The notes below the pieces were generated by a model. That model did no database searches and was not told the origin of the DNA. It saw nothing but the letters and a program-made list of their open reading frames with translations. From positions 1 to 64,000 of the forward strand of contig NZ_LASZ01000014.1 in assembly GCF_001014645.1 (NCBI RefSeq): a DNA stretch of 64,000 bases, written 5' to 3'. Below are positions 37,953 to 48,425 of the stretch, piece after piece. A program made the translations under genes and the position numbers. Within the stretch, counting starts at the first letter, position 1. Each line of letters starts with the position of its first letter. This DNA is from Luteimonas sp. FCS-9 (GTDB taxonomy: Bacteria; Pseudomonadota; Gammaproteobacteria; Xanthomonadales; Xanthomonadaceae).

Positions 37953-40202
37953 TCAGCCGGCGGCGGGCACCGGCTGCGCTGGCGTGCCCTGCGGCGCGCC
38001 GGCGGCGGCCGCCGCCGCGCGCAGCGCCGGCAGCAGGCGCAGCAGCAGCGCGAGCTGGTCGCCCAGCAGGCGCCGCCGGGCGTCGACCGGCGCATCGCCG
38101 GCGCGTTCCAGCGCTTCGGCCATCGCGGTCTCGGCCGCCGCGTCGGCCGCGGGCGGCGGCTGCTGGGCGGCCAGCGCCGCGTCGGCCGCGGGCGGCGGCT
38201 GCTGGGCGGCCAGCGCCGCGGCGATGTCGGCCAGCGCGCGCTGCAGGTGTTCGCCGGCCGCGAACACACCGTCGTCGGCCGTGCCCTCGAGCGTTCCGCG
38301 GTGCGCGCCGAGCCCGGACAGATAGCCGAGCACGGTGTTGGACAGCGCCAGGAACCGGAACGCTGCGTCGAGGTCGCGGCGGTAGCGGCCGGGCTCGCGC
38401 AGTCGGTTGGACAGCGCCACCGACAGCGCCGCGTCGGCGTTGTGCATGTCGCGGCGCGCGACGCGGTAGGGCAGGTCGTCGCGCATGCCGCTGCGGTACT
38501 GCGCCAGCACCTCGCGCAGGTAGCGCGCGTAGGCATCGAGCACGCCGGCCATCACCAGGTGCAGGCGCCGGCCGCGCCAGTCGGGCAGGATCAGGAACGA
38601 GGCCGCCGCGGCGATCGCGCAGCCGATCAGCGTGTCGAGCAGCCGCGGCCAGATCAGCACAAAGCCGTCGCCGATCAGGTTGAAGCACAGCAGCGCCATC
38701 ACCGTGATCGCCGCGGTCGCCAGGGCGTAGCGGTCGGTCCGGCTGACGAAGAACACCACCGCCGCGACCAGCGCCAGCAGCAGTTGCAGCTCGACCCCGA
38801 CGAAGAGCTGCATCAGCGCCCAGGTCGCGGCCAGGCCGATCAGCGTGCCGGCCACGCGCTGCGCCAGGCGCCGCCGCGTCGCGCCGAAGTTCGGCCGGCA
38901 GACGAAGGCGATGGTCAGCAGGATCCAGAACCCGTTCTGCGCCGCGGTCGCGTGCATGACCGCGTAGCCGGCGGTCAGCGCGACGGCCATCCGCAGGCCG
39001 TGGCGGAACAGTACCGAGGTCGGGCTGAGCTGGCGTCCCAGCCGCGTGGCCATCTCGCGCAGCGTGTGCGGCGAGGAGTCGCGCAGGCGCGTGTCCATGC
39101 CGTCGAGCGGCGCGTCCGACAGCGTGTCCTCGGCCAGCCGGCGGTCGATCGCCTGCAGGTTGCGCACCAGCGATTCGAGCGAGGCCAGCAGCCGCGCCTG
39201 CCGCCCGTCGCCGCGCGTGTGCAGGTAGTCGAGCGACTCCCGCAGATCGACCATCGCCTGCCGCGTGGCCGCGCCGTACTGGAACGGGCGCCGCAGGCGG
39301 ATCGCCTCGCCCAGCGCGCCGCAGGCGCGGCCCTGCAGCTCGAGCAGCCGCTGGCCGCGGTAGAGCACGTCGCTGTGGAAGAACGCCTCGGCCAGCGCCT
39401 CGTAGGGGTAGTGCGACGAGCTGGCGCGCTCGTGGAACTCCTGCGCCATGTAGTACAGCCGGAAGTACAGGCCCGACTGCACGCCCGGCCGCCCGGACCG
39501 GCCGAAGCGGCTGATGATCGCGTTCTTGGTCGCGTCGAGGGCGGCCACCACGCGTGCGTTCTGCTCCGACAGCGCCAGCCGGCGCGCGTGCAGGTCGCCG
39601 TGGCGGACCGGTTCGAACAGCGCCGCCTTCAGCCGCAGGTAGCGGCCGAGTTCGACGAACAGCCGCGAGAGCCGTTCCCGCACCGGGCGGTTGGCGAACA
39701 GGATCGTCCACAGGATCGACAGCGCGCCGTACCAGGCCGCGCCGGCGAGCAGTTCGGCCGCGCCGCGCCAGGCCGCGCCGGTGTCGCCGGCGCCGTGCTG
39801 GTCGATGCCGATCGCCGCGTAGAGCATCAACGCGACCGTGCCCTGGGCGATCGACGCGTAGCGCTCGCCCAGCGCACCGAGCAGCGTCAGCGCGAACGTC
39901 GCACCGGCCAGGCACGCGATGAACGCCGGCGGGTAGGGGAACAGCACGGTCACCGCGCCCGCCGCCGCGCCGAAGCACGCCAGCGACAGCAGCACCGCCT
40001 TGGTCCGGCCGAGCCAGTTGTCGTCGGTCTCGGCCATCGCGCTGGCGATGATCCCCAGGAACAGCGCCGGCAGCGCGGGCAGCTGCTGCAGCTGCCAGCA
40101 CAGCGCCATCGCGCCGCCGAACGCGATGGACACGCGCAGGCCGCTGCTGGCCTTCTCGTGGGCCCAGAGGCGGTTCAGGCGTTCCTTGAGCGGCGACGGC
40201 AT
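37953..40202 (-). CDS. FUSC/YccS-like inner-membrane protein
   Basis: A 749-residue membrane protein of the YccS/YhfK (FUSC) group. Two blocks of hydrophobic helices (about 20-150 and 390-520) flank a long cytoplasmic domain, the layout of efflux-related FUSC proteins and p-hydroxybenzoate exporters such as AaeB. The transported compound is unknown. Near the C-terminus a 13-residue unit (AALAAQQPPPAAD) is present twice in tandem, encoded by an exact 39-base duplication. The start at 40200-40202 gives a normal MPSPLKERLNRLWAHEK opening before the first helix. Confidence 0.9.
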   Translation of the reverse strand: MPSPLKERLNRLWAHEKASSGLRVSIAFGGAMALCWQLQQLPALPALFLGIIASAMAETDDNWLGRTKAVLLSLACFGAAAGAVTVLFPYPPAFIACLAGATFALTLLGALGERYASIAQGTVALMLYAAIGIDQHGAGDTGAAWRGAAELLAGAAWYGALSILWTILFANRPVRERLSRLFVELGRYLRLKAALFEPVRHGDLHARRLALSEQNARVVAALDATKNAIISRFGRSGRPGVQSGLYFRLYYMAQEFHERASSSHYPYEALAEAFFHSDVLYRGQRLLELQGRACGALGEAIRLRRPFQYGAATRQAMVDLRESLDYLHTRGDGRQARLLASLESLVRNLQAIDRRLAEDTLSDAPLDGMDTRLRDSSPHTLREMATRLGRQLSPTSVLFRHGLRMAVALTAGYAVMHATAAQNGFWILLTIAFVCRPNFGATRRRLAQRVAGTLIGLAATWALMQLFVGVELQLLLALVAAVVFFVSRTDRYALATAAITVMALLCFNLIGDGFVLIWPRLLDTLIGCAIAAAASFLILPDWRGRRLHLVMAGVLDAYARYLREVLAQYRSGMRDDLPYRVARRDMHNADAALSVALSNRLREPGRYRRDLDAAFRFLALSNTVLGYLSGLGAHRGTLEGTADDGVFAAGEHLQRALADIAAALAAQQPPPAADAALAAQQPPPAADAAAETAMAEALERAGDAPVDARRRLLGDQLALLLRLLPALRAAAAAAGAPQGTPAQPVPAAG
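38137..38214. repeat. Exact 39-base tandem duplication inside the FUSC gene
   Basis: Two adjacent copies of a 39-base unit (38137-38175 and 38176-38214) keep the reading frame and duplicate 13 residues rich in Ala, Gln and Pro. The copies appear identical, so the duplication is probably recent. Confidence 0.85.
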
Positions 40203-40304
40203 GACGACTCGGTGCAGCGGAGGGGCGGCGTTAGACGGCAGCGCGCGGTGGCGTGCCCGGAGGCCCGCTGATGCCCCGGCGCAGCCGGTCCGGCGGCAAC
40301 CGGT

Positions 40305-41597
40305 TCAGCGGCGCTCGCGCTCGATCGCGCGCCAGCCGATGTCGTGGCGGTGGAACTCGCCCGGCCACGAGATGCCGGCGATCTCGCCATGGGCGCGGCG
40401 CTGCGCGTCGGCGACCGAATCGCCGAGCGCGACCACGCACAGCACGCGGCCGCCGGCGGTCACTGCCTGGCCGTGTTCGTCGAGCTTCGTGCCGGCATGG
40501 AAGACCTTGGTGTCGGCCAGCGGCGGGGTGTCCCAGGTGTTGATGACGTCGCCGGTGCGCGGCGTGTCGGGGTAGTGCTCGGCGGCCATGACCACGCCCA
40601 GCGCGGGACGCGGATCCCACTGCGCGTGTACGCCGTCGAGCGCGCCGTCGATCGCCGCTTCGACGAGAGCGGCGAAATCCGAGGTCAGCCGCATCATCAC
40701 CGGCTGCGTCTCCGGGTCGCCGAAGCGGACGTTGAACTCGATGACCTTCGGCGCGCCGGTGGCGTCGATCATCAGGCCCGCGTAGAGGAAGCCGGTGAAC
40801 GCCGCGCCGTCGGCGGCCATGCCGCGCACGGTCGGCTCGACGACCTCGCGCAGGATCCGCGCGTGCACCTCCGGCGTGACCACCGGCGCGGGCGAGTACG
40901 CGCCCATGCCGCCGGTGTTCGGACCGGTGTCGCCGTCGCCCACGCGCTTGTGGTCCTGGCTGGTCGCCATCGGCAGCGCGGTCGTGCCGTCGACCATCGA
41001 GATGAAGCTCGCCTCCTCGCCGTCGAGGAACTCCTCGACCACGACCCGCGCGCCGGCCGCCCCGAACGCGTTGCCCGAGAGCATGTCGTGGATCGCGGCT
41101 TCCGCCTCGTCCAGCGTCGTCGCGACGATGACGCCCTTGCCGGCGGCCAGCCCGTCGGCCTTGATGACGATCGGCGCGCCGTGCTGGCGCACGTACTCGA
41201 CCGCGGTGTCGGCATCGGTGAACACCGCATAGGCCGCGGTCGGGATGCCGTGGCGGGCGAGGAAGTCCTTGGCGAAGGCCTTGCTGCCTTCGAGCTGCGC
41301 GGCGGCGGCGGTCGGCCCGAAGATGCGCAGGCCGGCGGCGCGGAAGCGGTCGACGACGCCCGCGACCAGCGGCGCCTCCGGTCCGACGACGGTGAAGGCC
41401 ACGTCGTGCTCGCGCGCCAGCGCCAGCAGCCCGTCGAGATCGGTCGCGGCGACGTCGACGTTCCGGCAACCCGCCTCGCGCGCCGTGCCGGCGTTGCCCG
41501 GCGCGACCAGCACTTCGCCGACCTGCGGCGACTGCGCGAGCTTCCAGGCCAGCGCGTGCTCGCGCCCGCCCGAACCGATGACGAGGACCTTCTTCAT
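40305..41597 (-). CDS. purD: Phosphoribosylamine-glycine ligase
   Basis: A 430-residue ATP-grasp enzyme of purine synthesis, which joins glycine to phosphoribosylamine. The N-terminal [15 protein letters not shown] motif, the central ATP-grasp stretch ([18 protein letters not shown]), the [10 protein letters not shown] loop and the [10 protein letters not shown] metal site are all present. Length is standard. The ATG at 41595-41597 gives the conserved MKKVLVIG start; the frame is open to 41783 but that part is not conserved. In related genomes purD usually follows purH, while here about 3 kb with other genes separates them. Confidence 0.97.
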   Translation of the reverse strand: MKKVLVIGSGGREHALAWKLAQSPQVGEVLVAPGNAGTAREAGCRNVDVAATDLDGLLALAREHDVAFTVVGPEAPLVAGVVDRFRAAGLRIFGPTAAAAQLEGSKAFAKDFLARHGIPTAAYAVFTDADTAVEYVRQHGAPIVIKADGLAAGKGVIVATTLDEAEAAIHDMLSGNAFGAAGARVVVEEFLDGEEASFISMVDGTTALPMATSQDHKRVGDGDTGPNTGGMGAYSPAPVVTPEVHARILREVVEPTVRGMAADGAAFTGFLYAGLMIDATGAPKVIEFNVRFGDPETQPVMMRLTSDFAALVEAAIDGALDGVHAQWDPRPALGVVMAAEHYPDTPRTGDVINTWDTPPLADTKVFHAGTKLDEHGQAVTAGGRVLCVVALGDSVADAQRRAHGEIAGISWPGEFHRHDIGWRAIERERR

Positions 41598-41733
41598 GCG
41601 CACTGACCGGCTGTCCAGGGGGCGCCAGTTTAAGCCCTGTGGGCCCGGCTGTCGGCGCGCGTGCCTCGCAGGCCCGGCGGACGCGCACGACGACGATGCT
41701 AGGCTCGACGGTTTCGTGCACAGGCGCCCGGAT

Positions 41734-43200
41734 GTGGTCCAGCTGATCGAGAACGCCCTCTCGCCGATCGTCGGCGCCGTCAACGGCGTGCTGTGGAACT
41801 ACGTGCTGGTCGGCGTGCTGCCGCTGGTCGGCATCTGGTTCAGCCTGCGCCTCGGCGTCGTGCAGCTTCGGCGCTTTCCGCAGATGCTGCGCAATCTGCG
41901 GCGCGGCACCGAAGACGACGCCGCCGGCATCTCGCCGATGCAGTCGCTGTGCACTTCGCTCGCGTCCCGCGTGGGCACCGGGAATCTGGTCGGCGTGGCG
42001 ATCGCGCTGGGCGTCGGCGGTCCGGGCGCGATCTTCTGGATGTGGCTGGTCGCGTTCCTCGGCATGGCCACCGCGTACGCCGAGAGCGCGCTCGCGCAGC
42101 TGTACAAGCGGCGCGATGCGGCCGGGCACTATCGCGGCGGTCCGGCCTTCTACATGGCCCACGGCCTGCGTGCGCCGTGGCTGGGTGCGATCTTCTCGGT
42201 CTGCCTCGTGCTGGCTTTCGGCCTGGTGTTCAGCGCAGTGCAGGCGAATTCGATCTCCGAGGCGGTGTCGGAGGCCTGGGGCATCGACGCGGCATGGACC
42301 GCCATCGTGCTGGTGCTGCTGTCCGCACCGGTGATCTTCGGTGGGCTGCGGCGCGTCGCCCGCATGGCCGAACTGGTGGTGCCGGCGATGGCCTGCGGCT
42401 ATCTGCTGCTGGCCGGCTGGGTCGTCCTGACCCACCTGGCCGAGGTGCCCGCGATGCTGGCCCTGATCGTGCGCAGCGCGTTCGGCCTCGACCAGGCCGC
42501 CGGGGGCATGCTCGGCGGCCTGGCGGTGGCGCTGCTCAACGGCGTCAAGCGCGGACTGTTCTCCAACGAGGCCGGCATGGGCAGCGCGCCCAACATCGCG
42601 GCGTCGGCGACGCCCGTGCCGCATCACCCCGCGAGCCAGGGCCTGATCCAGGCATTCGGCGTCTTCGTCGACACGCTGCTCGTCTGCACCGCGACGGCCC
42701 TGATGATCCTGCTGTCGGGCGTGCTCCCGGCGGGCGGCGACGGCGCGGTGCTGACCCAGCAGGCGATGGCGGTGCATTTCGGAGGATGGGGGCCGGCGTT
42801 CGTCGCGGTGGTCCTGTCGCTGTTCGCGATCACGTCGATCCTCGGCAACTACGCCTACGCCGAGAGCGCGGTGCTGTTCCTGCGCGGCGGACGCACCGGG
42901 CTGTTCCTGCTGCGCCTGGGCTGCCTGACGATGGTGGCCTGGGGCGCGATCGCCAGGCTCGACATCGTCTGGGCCACTGCGGACGCGGCGATGGGCCTGA
43001 TGGCCACGGTCAACCTGGTCGCGGTCGTGCTGCTGTCGGGGGTGGTGATCAAGCTCACGCGCGACTACGACCGCAAGCTCCGCGCGGGCGATGCGTCGCC
43101 GCGGCTGGACGCGACGGACTTCCCCGAACTCGGCGACGCGATCGACCGCAGCATCTGGACGGCCGGGAAGACGGCCGCGGCCGTGCGCCGGGGCGGCTGA
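41734..43200 (+). CDS. Amino-acid:cation symporter of the AGCS family
   Basis: A transporter of about 488 residues that imports alanine or glycine with Na+ or H+. Roughly ten membrane segments are visible, with the family signatures [15 protein letters not shown] and [18 protein letters not shown]. The start is taken as the GTG at 41734 ([14 protein letters not shown]), which puts a typical short amphipathic N-terminus before the first helix; a GTG at 41716 is nearly as good. It diverges from purD with about 136 bases between. Its substrate is inferred from the family only. Confidence 0.9.
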   Translation: MVQLIENALSPIVGAVNGVLWNYVLVGVLPLVGIWFSLRLGVVQLRRFPQMLRNLRRGTEDDAAGISPMQSLCTSLASRVGTGNLVGVAIALGVGGPGAIFWMWLVAFLGMATAYAESALAQLYKRRDAAGHYRGGPAFYMAHGLRAPWLGAIFSVCLVLAFGLVFSAVQANSISEAVSEAWGIDAAWTAIVLVLLSAPVIFGGLRRVARMAELVVPAMACGYLLLAGWVVLTHLAEVPAMLALIVRSAFGLDQAAGGMLGGLAVALLNGVKRGLFSNEAGMGSAPNIAASATPVPHHPASQGLIQAFGVFVDTLLVCTATALMILLSGVLPAGGDGAVLTQQAMAVHFGGWGPAFVAVVLSLFAITSILGNYAYAESAVLFLRGGRTGLFLLRLGCLTMVAWGAIARLDIVWATADAAMGLMATVNLVAVVLLSGVVIKLTRDYDRKLRAGDASPRLDATDFPELGDAIDRSIWTAGKTAAAVRRGG

Positions 43201-43270
43201 GCGGGCGCATCGCGCCGCGCGCGCGTGCGCGGCGTCGGCACCGCGTCCCGCCCGCGCGCGGCCGGCGACG

Positions 43271-44197
43271 TCAGTCGCAGCCGTCGCGCTGCAGTTCGGG
43301 CGGGACCCGCCAGGCCATGGTGGACGTGTCGAAGGCAACCTCGTGGGTCCGGTCGATCCGCTGTCCGCAGGCGTCGCCGCGTTCGCGCACGCGCAGCGGC
43401 CACGCGACGGCGCTTGCGTCGCGTGCGTCGACGTCGACCTGGAAGGTGAGGTCGTAGCCGGCATCGGGCGGGCAGTCGTCGCGTTCCGCGCATCCGGCCA
43501 TCGCGCCCAGGTTGTCGAGGCTGCTGCGCAGGCTCGCGGCCAGCTTGAAAGTCCCGCCGTCGGGCAGCACGAGACTGGTGTTGCCGATGGTGAGTCCCTG
43601 GGCCGTGAACCCGTCTTCGACGACGAAGCCGTGCAGATGCGGTCCCAGGCGGCGGACCTCGACGTCGGCGACATCGCCGGTGCTGCCGAAGCCCGCCATG
43701 TGCGTGCGCGCACCCGCTGCGACGCGCGACGCGTCGGACGCATCGGGCCGCAGCAGGAAGAAATCGATCCGCGCCGAGGTCGCGTGTCCGGCGTCGTCCG
43801 GCACGCCGCAGACCGCGACCAGTTCGGCAGGCGCGGCGTCGTCGCCGATCGCGGCCCGGGCGCAGACCTCGCGCGTGGCTGCGTCGTCGCCCAGGCCGTC
43901 GGCGACCGGCGTCCCCGGCCAGGTGCCGGCGAGCTGCGCGAGCTCGCCGTACTGCGAGACCAGATAGTCGCGAACCCGGCCGCCCGGCAGGCCGACCGCA
44001 TCGCCGCCGTCGGCGGCCGGGCCGTCGGCGCCCGTGGTTTCGCGCGCGGGCGTCGCGACCGCCTCGGCGGTCGTCGTCGGCAATGCGGCCGCGGCCGGTG
44101 GCTGCGCCTCGCCGCAGGCCGACAGCGCCAACGTCGCCGCCAGTGCGGACGGCAGGCCGATCTTCGATGCGGCAGGGAACCGGGACGGACGGGCCAT
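43271..44197 (-). CDS. Lipoprotein of unknown function
   Basis: A 308-residue protein with a lipoprotein signal: a basic N-terminus, a hydrophobic core, and the lipobox LSAC near residue 28. A Thr/Ala-rich linker follows. The mature part has several Cys (VCARAAIG, AVCGVPDD, AGCAERDDCPP, GDACGQ, RDGC) suggesting disulfides, and mixed beta-type sequence. I do not recognise a family. The ATG at 44195-44197 places the lipobox at the expected distance; an earlier ATG at 44230 adds 11 residues. It is followed by the AGCS gene on the other strand. Confidence 0.75.
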   Translation of the reverse strand: MARPSRFPAASKIGLPSALAATLALSACGEAQPPAAAALPTTTAEAVATPARETTGADGPAADGGDAVGLPGGRVRDYLVSQYGELAQLAGTWPGTPVADGLGDDAATREVCARAAIGDDAAPAELVAVCGVPDDAGHATSARIDFFLLRPDASDASRVAAGARTHMAGFGSTGDVADVEVRRLGPHLHGFVVEDGFTAQGLTIGNTSLVLPDGGTFKLAASLRSSLDNLGAMAGCAERDDCPPDAGYDLTFQVDVDARDASAVAWPLRVRERGDACGQRIDRTHEVAFDTSTMAWRVPPELQRDGCD

Positions 44198-44280
44198 CGC
44201 AACCTCGGGGGGCGGAATGACGCCGACCATAGCGTGCGCGTCCGCGGGCCAGAGTGATTGCGGCCGGGGTCAGCGAAAAG

Positions 44281-44407
44281 CGATGCCAGCCCCCTGAGTC
44301 AGGGGGCGATCCGCGCCATCAGCGCGGATGGGGGTGTGGGAGCCGCTGGCCGGGGCCCGAGGTTTGCGTCAGCAAACTTTGGGATTGATGCCAGCCTCGC
44401 TGGCATC
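44281..44407. repeat. Palindrome-array repeat, copy 1 (127 bases)
   Basis: This holds at least four palindromes in a row: ccccctga/tcaggggg, atccgcgc/gcgcggat, gtttgc/gcaaac and gatgccagc/gctggcatc. It is repeated with about a dozen or fewer substitutions at 44450-44576, same orientation, offset 169 bases. Confidence 0.9.
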
Positions 44408-44449
44408 GGCGTCGACGTCAGTCATCGCTCGAGTGCCCGCAGCTCAGAG

Positions 44450-44576
44450 CGACGCCGGCCCCCTGAGTCAGGGGGCGATCCGCGCCATCGGCGCGGATGG
44501 GGGTGTGGGAGCCGCTGGCCGGGGCCCGAGGTTTGCGTAAGCAAACCTTGGGATTGATGCCAGCCCCGCTGGCATC
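44450..44576. repeat. Palindrome-array repeat, copy 2 (127 bases), abutting purH
   Basis: Second copy of the array. Its last palindrome (gatgccagc/gctggcatc) runs into the purH stop codon, sharing two bases with it, so it may act as the purH terminator or 3' stabiliser. Confidence 0.9.
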
Positions 44577-46179
44577 AATGCCTGAAGTGGCGCACCCCGG
44601 TGAACACCATCGCGATGCCGTGCTCGTCGGCCGCCGCGATCACCTCGCCGTCGCGCATCGAGCCGCCGGGCTGGATCACCGCTGCGATGCCGGCCTCGGC
44701 CGCGGCGTCGATGCCGTCGCGGAACGGGAAGAACGCATCGGACGCCATCACCGAGCCGGGCACCACCAGGCCGGCGTCGCCGGCCTTGATGCCGGCGATG
44801 CGCGCCGAGTAGACGCGGCTCATCTGGCCGGCGCCGACACCGATCGTGCGGTGGTCCTTGGCGTAGACGATCGCGTTGGATTTCACGAACTTGGCCACCT
44901 TCCACGCGAACAGCAGGTCGGCGAACTGCGCCTCGGTCGGCGCGCGCCTGGTGACCACCTTCAGCTCGTCGCGCGTGACCACGCGGTCGTCGGCGGTCTG
45001 CATCAGCAGGCCCGAGCCGACGCGCTTGGTGTCGATGAAGCGCGTCGACGCCGGCGCCAGCGGGATGCGCAGCACGCGCACGTTGGCCTTCTTCGTCGCG
45101 TAGTCGAGTGCGGCCTCGTCGTAGTCGGGCGCGATCAGCACCTCGACGAACTGGCGGTCGAGGATGACCTTCGCGGTCGCGGCGTCGAGCCTGCGGTTGA
45201 ACGCGATGATGCCGCCGAACGCGGACGTGGGATCGGTGGCGTAGGCCAGTTCGTAGGCATCGCCGCAGGCCGCGCCGACCGCGACGCCGCAGGGATTGGC
45301 GTGCTTGACGATCACGCACGCCGGCGCGTTGAACTGGCGCACGCATTCCCAGGCCGCGTCGGCGTCGGCGATGTTGTTGTACGACAGTTCCTTGCCCTGC
45401 AGCTGCTCGAAGGTCGCCAGCGAGCCCGGTGCGGGATACAGGTCGCGGTAGAACGCGGCCTGCTGGTGCGGGTTCTCGCCGTAGCGCAGGTCCATGACCT
45501 TGACGAAGTTGCCGTTGCTCTGGCCGCCGAACGGCGCGCGCGCGGCGGCGCCCGCGTCGGAGGGCTCGGCGATCGACGACAGCACGTCGCTGATGCGCGC
45601 GTCGTACTGGGCGACGCGGTTGAACGCGGCGACCGACAGCGAGAAGCGCGTCGCGGCCGACAGTGCGCCGTCGCCCGCGTCGAGCTCTTCGACCAGCGCG
45701 GCGTACTGCGACGGGTCGGTCGCGACCGCGACGTGCGCGAAGTTCTTCGCGGCCGCGCGCAGCATCGCCGGACCGCCGATGTCGATGTTCTCGACGATGT
45801 CGTCGAACTTCGCGTCCGGCGCATAGGCCACGCGCTCGAACGGATAGAGGTTGAGCACCAGCAGGTCGATCGCCTCGATGCCGTGCTCGGCCATCACCGC
45901 GTCGTCGGTGCCGCGACGGCCGAGCAGGCCGCCGTGCACCTTCGGATGCAGCGTCTTGACCCGCCCGTCCATGATCTCGGGAAAGCCGGTGACCTCGCCG
46001 ACGTCGCGCACCGCCAGCCCCGCCTCGCGCAGCGCCTTCGCGGTGCCGCCGGTCGACAGCAGTTCGACGTCGCGCGCGGCCAGCGCGCGGGCCAGGTCGA
46101 GCAGGCCGGTCTTGTCGGAAACGGACAGCAGGGCGCGGCGGATCTGCACGGGCGCGCCGGACGGAGCGGAGACGGTCAT
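44575..46179 (-). CDS. purH: Bifunctional AICAR transformylase / IMP cyclohydrolase
   Basis: A 534-residue enzyme catalysing the last two steps of IMP synthesis. The N-terminal cyclohydrolase (MGS-like) domain opens [21 protein letters not shown] and has the [10 protein letters not shown] motif. The transformylase part carries [28 protein letters not shown] and AFGGIIAFN. Length is standard. The ATG at 46177-46179 is preceded by a perfect tataat on the minus strand (reverse of 46210-46215). The upstream gene is fis. Downstream, the stop codon overlaps a palindrome repeat. Confidence 0.97.
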   Translation of the reverse strand: MTVSAPSGAPVQIRRALLSVSDKTGLLDLARALAARDVELLSTGGTAKALREAGLAVRDVGEVTGFPEIMDGRVKTLHPKVHGGLLGRRGTDDAVMAEHGIEAIDLLVLNLYPFERVAYAPDAKFDDIVENIDIGGPAMLRAAAKNFAHVAVATDPSQYAALVEELDAGDGALSAATRFSLSVAAFNRVAQYDARISDVLSSIAEPSDAGAAARAPFGGQSNGNFVKVMDLRYGENPHQQAAFYRDLYPAPGSLATFEQLQGKELSYNNIADADAAWECVRQFNAPACVIVKHANPCGVAVGAACGDAYELAYATDPTSAFGGIIAFNRRLDAATAKVILDRQFVEVLIAPDYDEAALDYATKKANVRVLRIPLAPASTRFIDTKRVGSGLLMQTADDRVVTRDELKVVTRRAPTEAQFADLLFAWKVAKFVKSNAIVYAKDHRTIGVGAGQMSRVYSARIAGIKAGDAGLVVPGSVMASDAFFPFRDGIDAAAEAGIAAVIQPGGSMRDGEVIAAADEHGIAMVFTGVRHFRH

Positions 46180-46209
46180 GGGGTGGCTGCGGAGCGGAAA
46201 GAGCCCGCG

Positions 46210-46215
46210 ATTATA
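46210..46215 (-). promoter_or_regulatory. -10 element upstream of purH
   Basis: Read on the minus strand this is a perfect tataat. It predicts a start near 46203 and a leader of about 24 bases, giving purH its own promoter in addition to read-through from fis. Confidence 0.5.
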
Positions 46216-46251
46216 GCGGCCGGCACGATGTCCCCCGGCGGCGCCGCGGCA

Positions 46252-46524
46252 CTAGGTCGTCAGCCCGTACTCGCGCAGCTTCTTGCGCAGCGTGGCGCGG
46301 TGGATGCCCAGCATCGCGGCCGCACGGCTCTGGTTGCCGTCGCAGAAGTTGAGCACCTCGGCGAACAGCGGGATCTCGAGCTCGCGCAGCGCGACCTCGT
46401 AGAGGTTGTCGGTGTCGTTGCCGTTGAGATCGCCCAGGTAGCGCTGGATCGACGCGGCGACATGGTCGCGCAAGGGCGTGCGCGGTGCCTCGCGCATGCT
46501 GCTGTCGGATCGGTCTGCGTTCAA
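46252..46524 (-). CDS. fis: DNA-binding protein Fis
   Basis: A 90-residue nucleoid protein that bends DNA and regulates rRNA and many growth-phase genes. The C-terminal helix-turn-helix [20 protein letters not shown] is almost identical to the family, and [17 protein letters not shown] is the dimerisation part. The start is taken as the TTG at 46522-46524, because it gives a MNAD-type opening like Xanthomonas Fis; the alternative ATG at 46495-46497 would shorten it by nine residues. It lies between a DUF3426 gene and purH, as in related genomes. Confidence 0.93.
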   Translation of the reverse strand: MNADRSDSSMREAPRTPLRDHVAASIQRYLGDLNGNDTDNLYEVALRELEIPLFAEVLNFCDGNQSRAAAMLGIHRATLRKKLREYGLTT

Positions 46525-46626
46525 GGCGACTCTCGAAAGAGGAAGCGCCGACGGGCATTGCGGCCCGGGCAGTCTATCGCGCGGCGCGGCGGCCGGACAA
46601 CGCGCCGACGGGCGGCGCGGCCCCGT

Positions 46627-47403
46627 TCACAGCAGTTCGAACGCGAACGACACCGCACCGGTGGCCGGCTCGGCCACGGTCAGGCGGGCCTGCGCGCTGG
46701 CGCCCGGCGCGAGCGTCGGCGCGGGCGGCGGCCCGCCCAGATACTCCTGGGCGGTGAATTCGCGCCGGCCCACCTCGCGGCCGTCGACGTCGGAGAGCAC
46801 CAGCCGCAGCCGCGGCCAGGCCTGCGGCCAGCGTGCGTCGTTGCGGAAGGTCGCGGTGACCTGCAGCCGCGCGGGATCCTGCGGCTGGGCGCGCACGTCG
46901 CGCGCGAGCAGGGCCAGCGCGGCCGGCTCGCGCCACGGCGGCAGCGTGCAGCCCAGCGCGCCGCACAGCGTTTCGAGCAGCGGCCGCCAGGCCGGATCGC
47001 CGGCCAGCCGCGCGCGGTCGGCGAGCAGGCCCTGCAACGCGAGCAGCAACGCAAGCCCGATGGCGGCGGCCCACAGCCAGGGACGCGTGTCCGGGCCGCG
47101 GGTCCCGCGTGCGCGCGGCCGGGCGAAGCTCGGGACGGTGCGTGACGCATCGCCGGCCCGGGATGCGGGCCGCGGCGCGTCGTCCGTCGTCGCGGCAGGG
47201 ACCGGGAGCGGGGGCGCCGGGGGCGCAGGCACGACGAGGGCAGGCTCGGGGCGAGGCTTGAGCAGGTGCGCCACCGAAACCGGCGGCCCGGGCGCCGCCG
47301 GTTCGCGCAGCAGGCCGTCGCAGCGCGGACAGCGCGCCGGCGGAAGGCCGCTCGCCCGGTCGGTGGCGACCAGATCGCCGCAGTGCCGGCAGTGGATGAA
47401 CAT
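46627..47403 (-). CDS. Zinc-ribbon, DUF3426 membrane protein
   Basis: A 258-residue protein. An N-terminal zinc ribbon has two CxxC pairs (HCRHCGDL and RCPRCDGL). A Pro-rich linker leads to one membrane helix (about 110-130, PWLWAAAIGLALLLALQ), and the C-terminal half is the DUF3426 domain (TATFRNDARWPQAWPRLRLVLSD..GR). The function is unknown; a periplasmic Ig-like domain coupled to a cytoplasmic zinc finger is suggested by the layout. It sits between prmA and fis, a conserved order in Xanthomonadaceae. Confidence 0.9.
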   Translation of the reverse strand: MFIHCRHCGDLVATDRASGLPPARCPRCDGLLREPAAPGPPVSVAHLLKPRPEPALVVPAPPAPPLPVPAATTDDAPRPASRAGDASRTVPSFARPRARGTRGPDTRPWLWAAAIGLALLLALQGLLADRARLAGDPAWRPLLETLCGALGCTLPPWREPAALALLARDVRAQPQDPARLQVTATFRNDARWPQAWPRLRLVLSDVDGREVGRREFTAQEYLGGPPPAPTLAPGASAQARLTVAEPATGAVSFAFELL

Positions 47404-47437
47404 CCGTCTATTGAAGCATGCGCGCGCCCGGCCGGGC

Positions 47438-48355
47438 TCAGCCGCGGCGCACGCCGTCGATGCGCACCCAGTCGCCCTCGCGCGCGACCGCCAGCTGCTC
47501 GAACCAGGGCCGGTAGCGGCGCAGCAGCGCCTCCTCCTGGCCGTCGAGGATGCCCGACAGCGCGATCCGCCCGCCCGGGGCGACGCGCTCGGCCAGCGTC
47601 TCGGCCAGCGCGTCGAGCGCCGAGGCCAGGATGTTGGCGACCACCACCGGGTAGTCCCCCTGCGGCGCGTCGCCGGGCAGGAAGACCGTCAGCGCCGCGT
47701 CCACGCCGTTGCGGGCGGCATTGTCGCCCGAGGCCTGCAGCGCCTGCGGATCGTTGTCGACGCCGATCGCCTGCGCGGCGCCGAGCTTGAGCGCGGCGAG
47801 CGCAAGGATGCCGCTGCCGCAGCCGTAATCGAGCACGGTTCTGCCGGTCAGCTCGCCGTCGGCGGCCAGGACGTCGAGCCACTGCAGGCACAGCGAGGTC
47901 GTGGGGTGGGTGCCCGAACCGAACGCCAGGCCCGGGTCGAGACGCACGATCGCCGCGTCGTCGCCGGCCTCGTCGGGCACCTCGCTGTTCCACGGCACGA
48001 TCCAGGTGCGCGTGCCGAAGCGCAGCGGCACGTACTGGTCCATCCAGGCGCGCTCCCAGTCCTGGTCCTCGACCTTGGCAAAGCCCGCGCGGGTCCAGTC
48101 GAGCCCGCCGTCGAAGGATTCGAGTGCGGCCAGCAGCGCCAGCGCATCGGTGTCGACGTCGAACAGCGCGGTCAGCACGACCGAGTTCCACAGCGGCGTC
48201 TCGCCGACGCCCGGCTCGAGGATCGCCTGCTCGTTGGAGGTGTCGGCGTCGGCGTCGAGCATCGTCACCGCCAGCGCGCCGACGTCCTCGAGCGCCCGCG
48301 CATAGCGCGGCTGCTCGGCTTCGCTGCAGCGCAGGCTCAGTTCGAGGTGAGGCAT
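47438..48355 (-). CDS. prmA: Ribosomal protein L11 methyltransferase
   Basis: A 305-residue methyltransferase that trimethylates ribosomal protein L11 using S-adenosylmethionine. The N-terminal L11-recognition domain ends near [16 protein letters not shown]. The SAM motif [19 protein letters not shown] and the catalytic-loop motif [10 protein letters not shown] follow, as expected. The ATG at 48353-48355 gives the conserved MPHLELSL opening. DUF3426 and fis follow in the same direction with 34 and 102 bases between, consistent with one operon. Confidence 0.96.
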   Translation of the reverse strand: MPHLELSLRCSEAEQPRYARALEDVGALAVTMLDADADTSNEQAILEPGVGETPLWNSVVLTALFDVDTDALALLAALESFDGGLDWTRAGFAKVEDQDWERAWMDQYVPLRFGTRTWIVPWNSEVPDEAGDDAAIVRLDPGLAFGSGTHPTTSLCLQWLDVLAADGELTGRTVLDYGCGSGILALAALKLGAAQAIGVDNDPQALQASGDNAARNGVDAALTVFLPGDAPQGDYPVVVANILASALDALAETLAERVAPGGRIALSGILDGQEEALLRRYRPWFEQLAVAREGDWVRIDGVRRG

Positions 48356-48425
48356 GGTGAATTTCCGCGACGTGGGGCCGGCATCTTCGGCCCCGCGTCC
48401 CGGCGCGTAAAGAGCGGGCGTCGGC

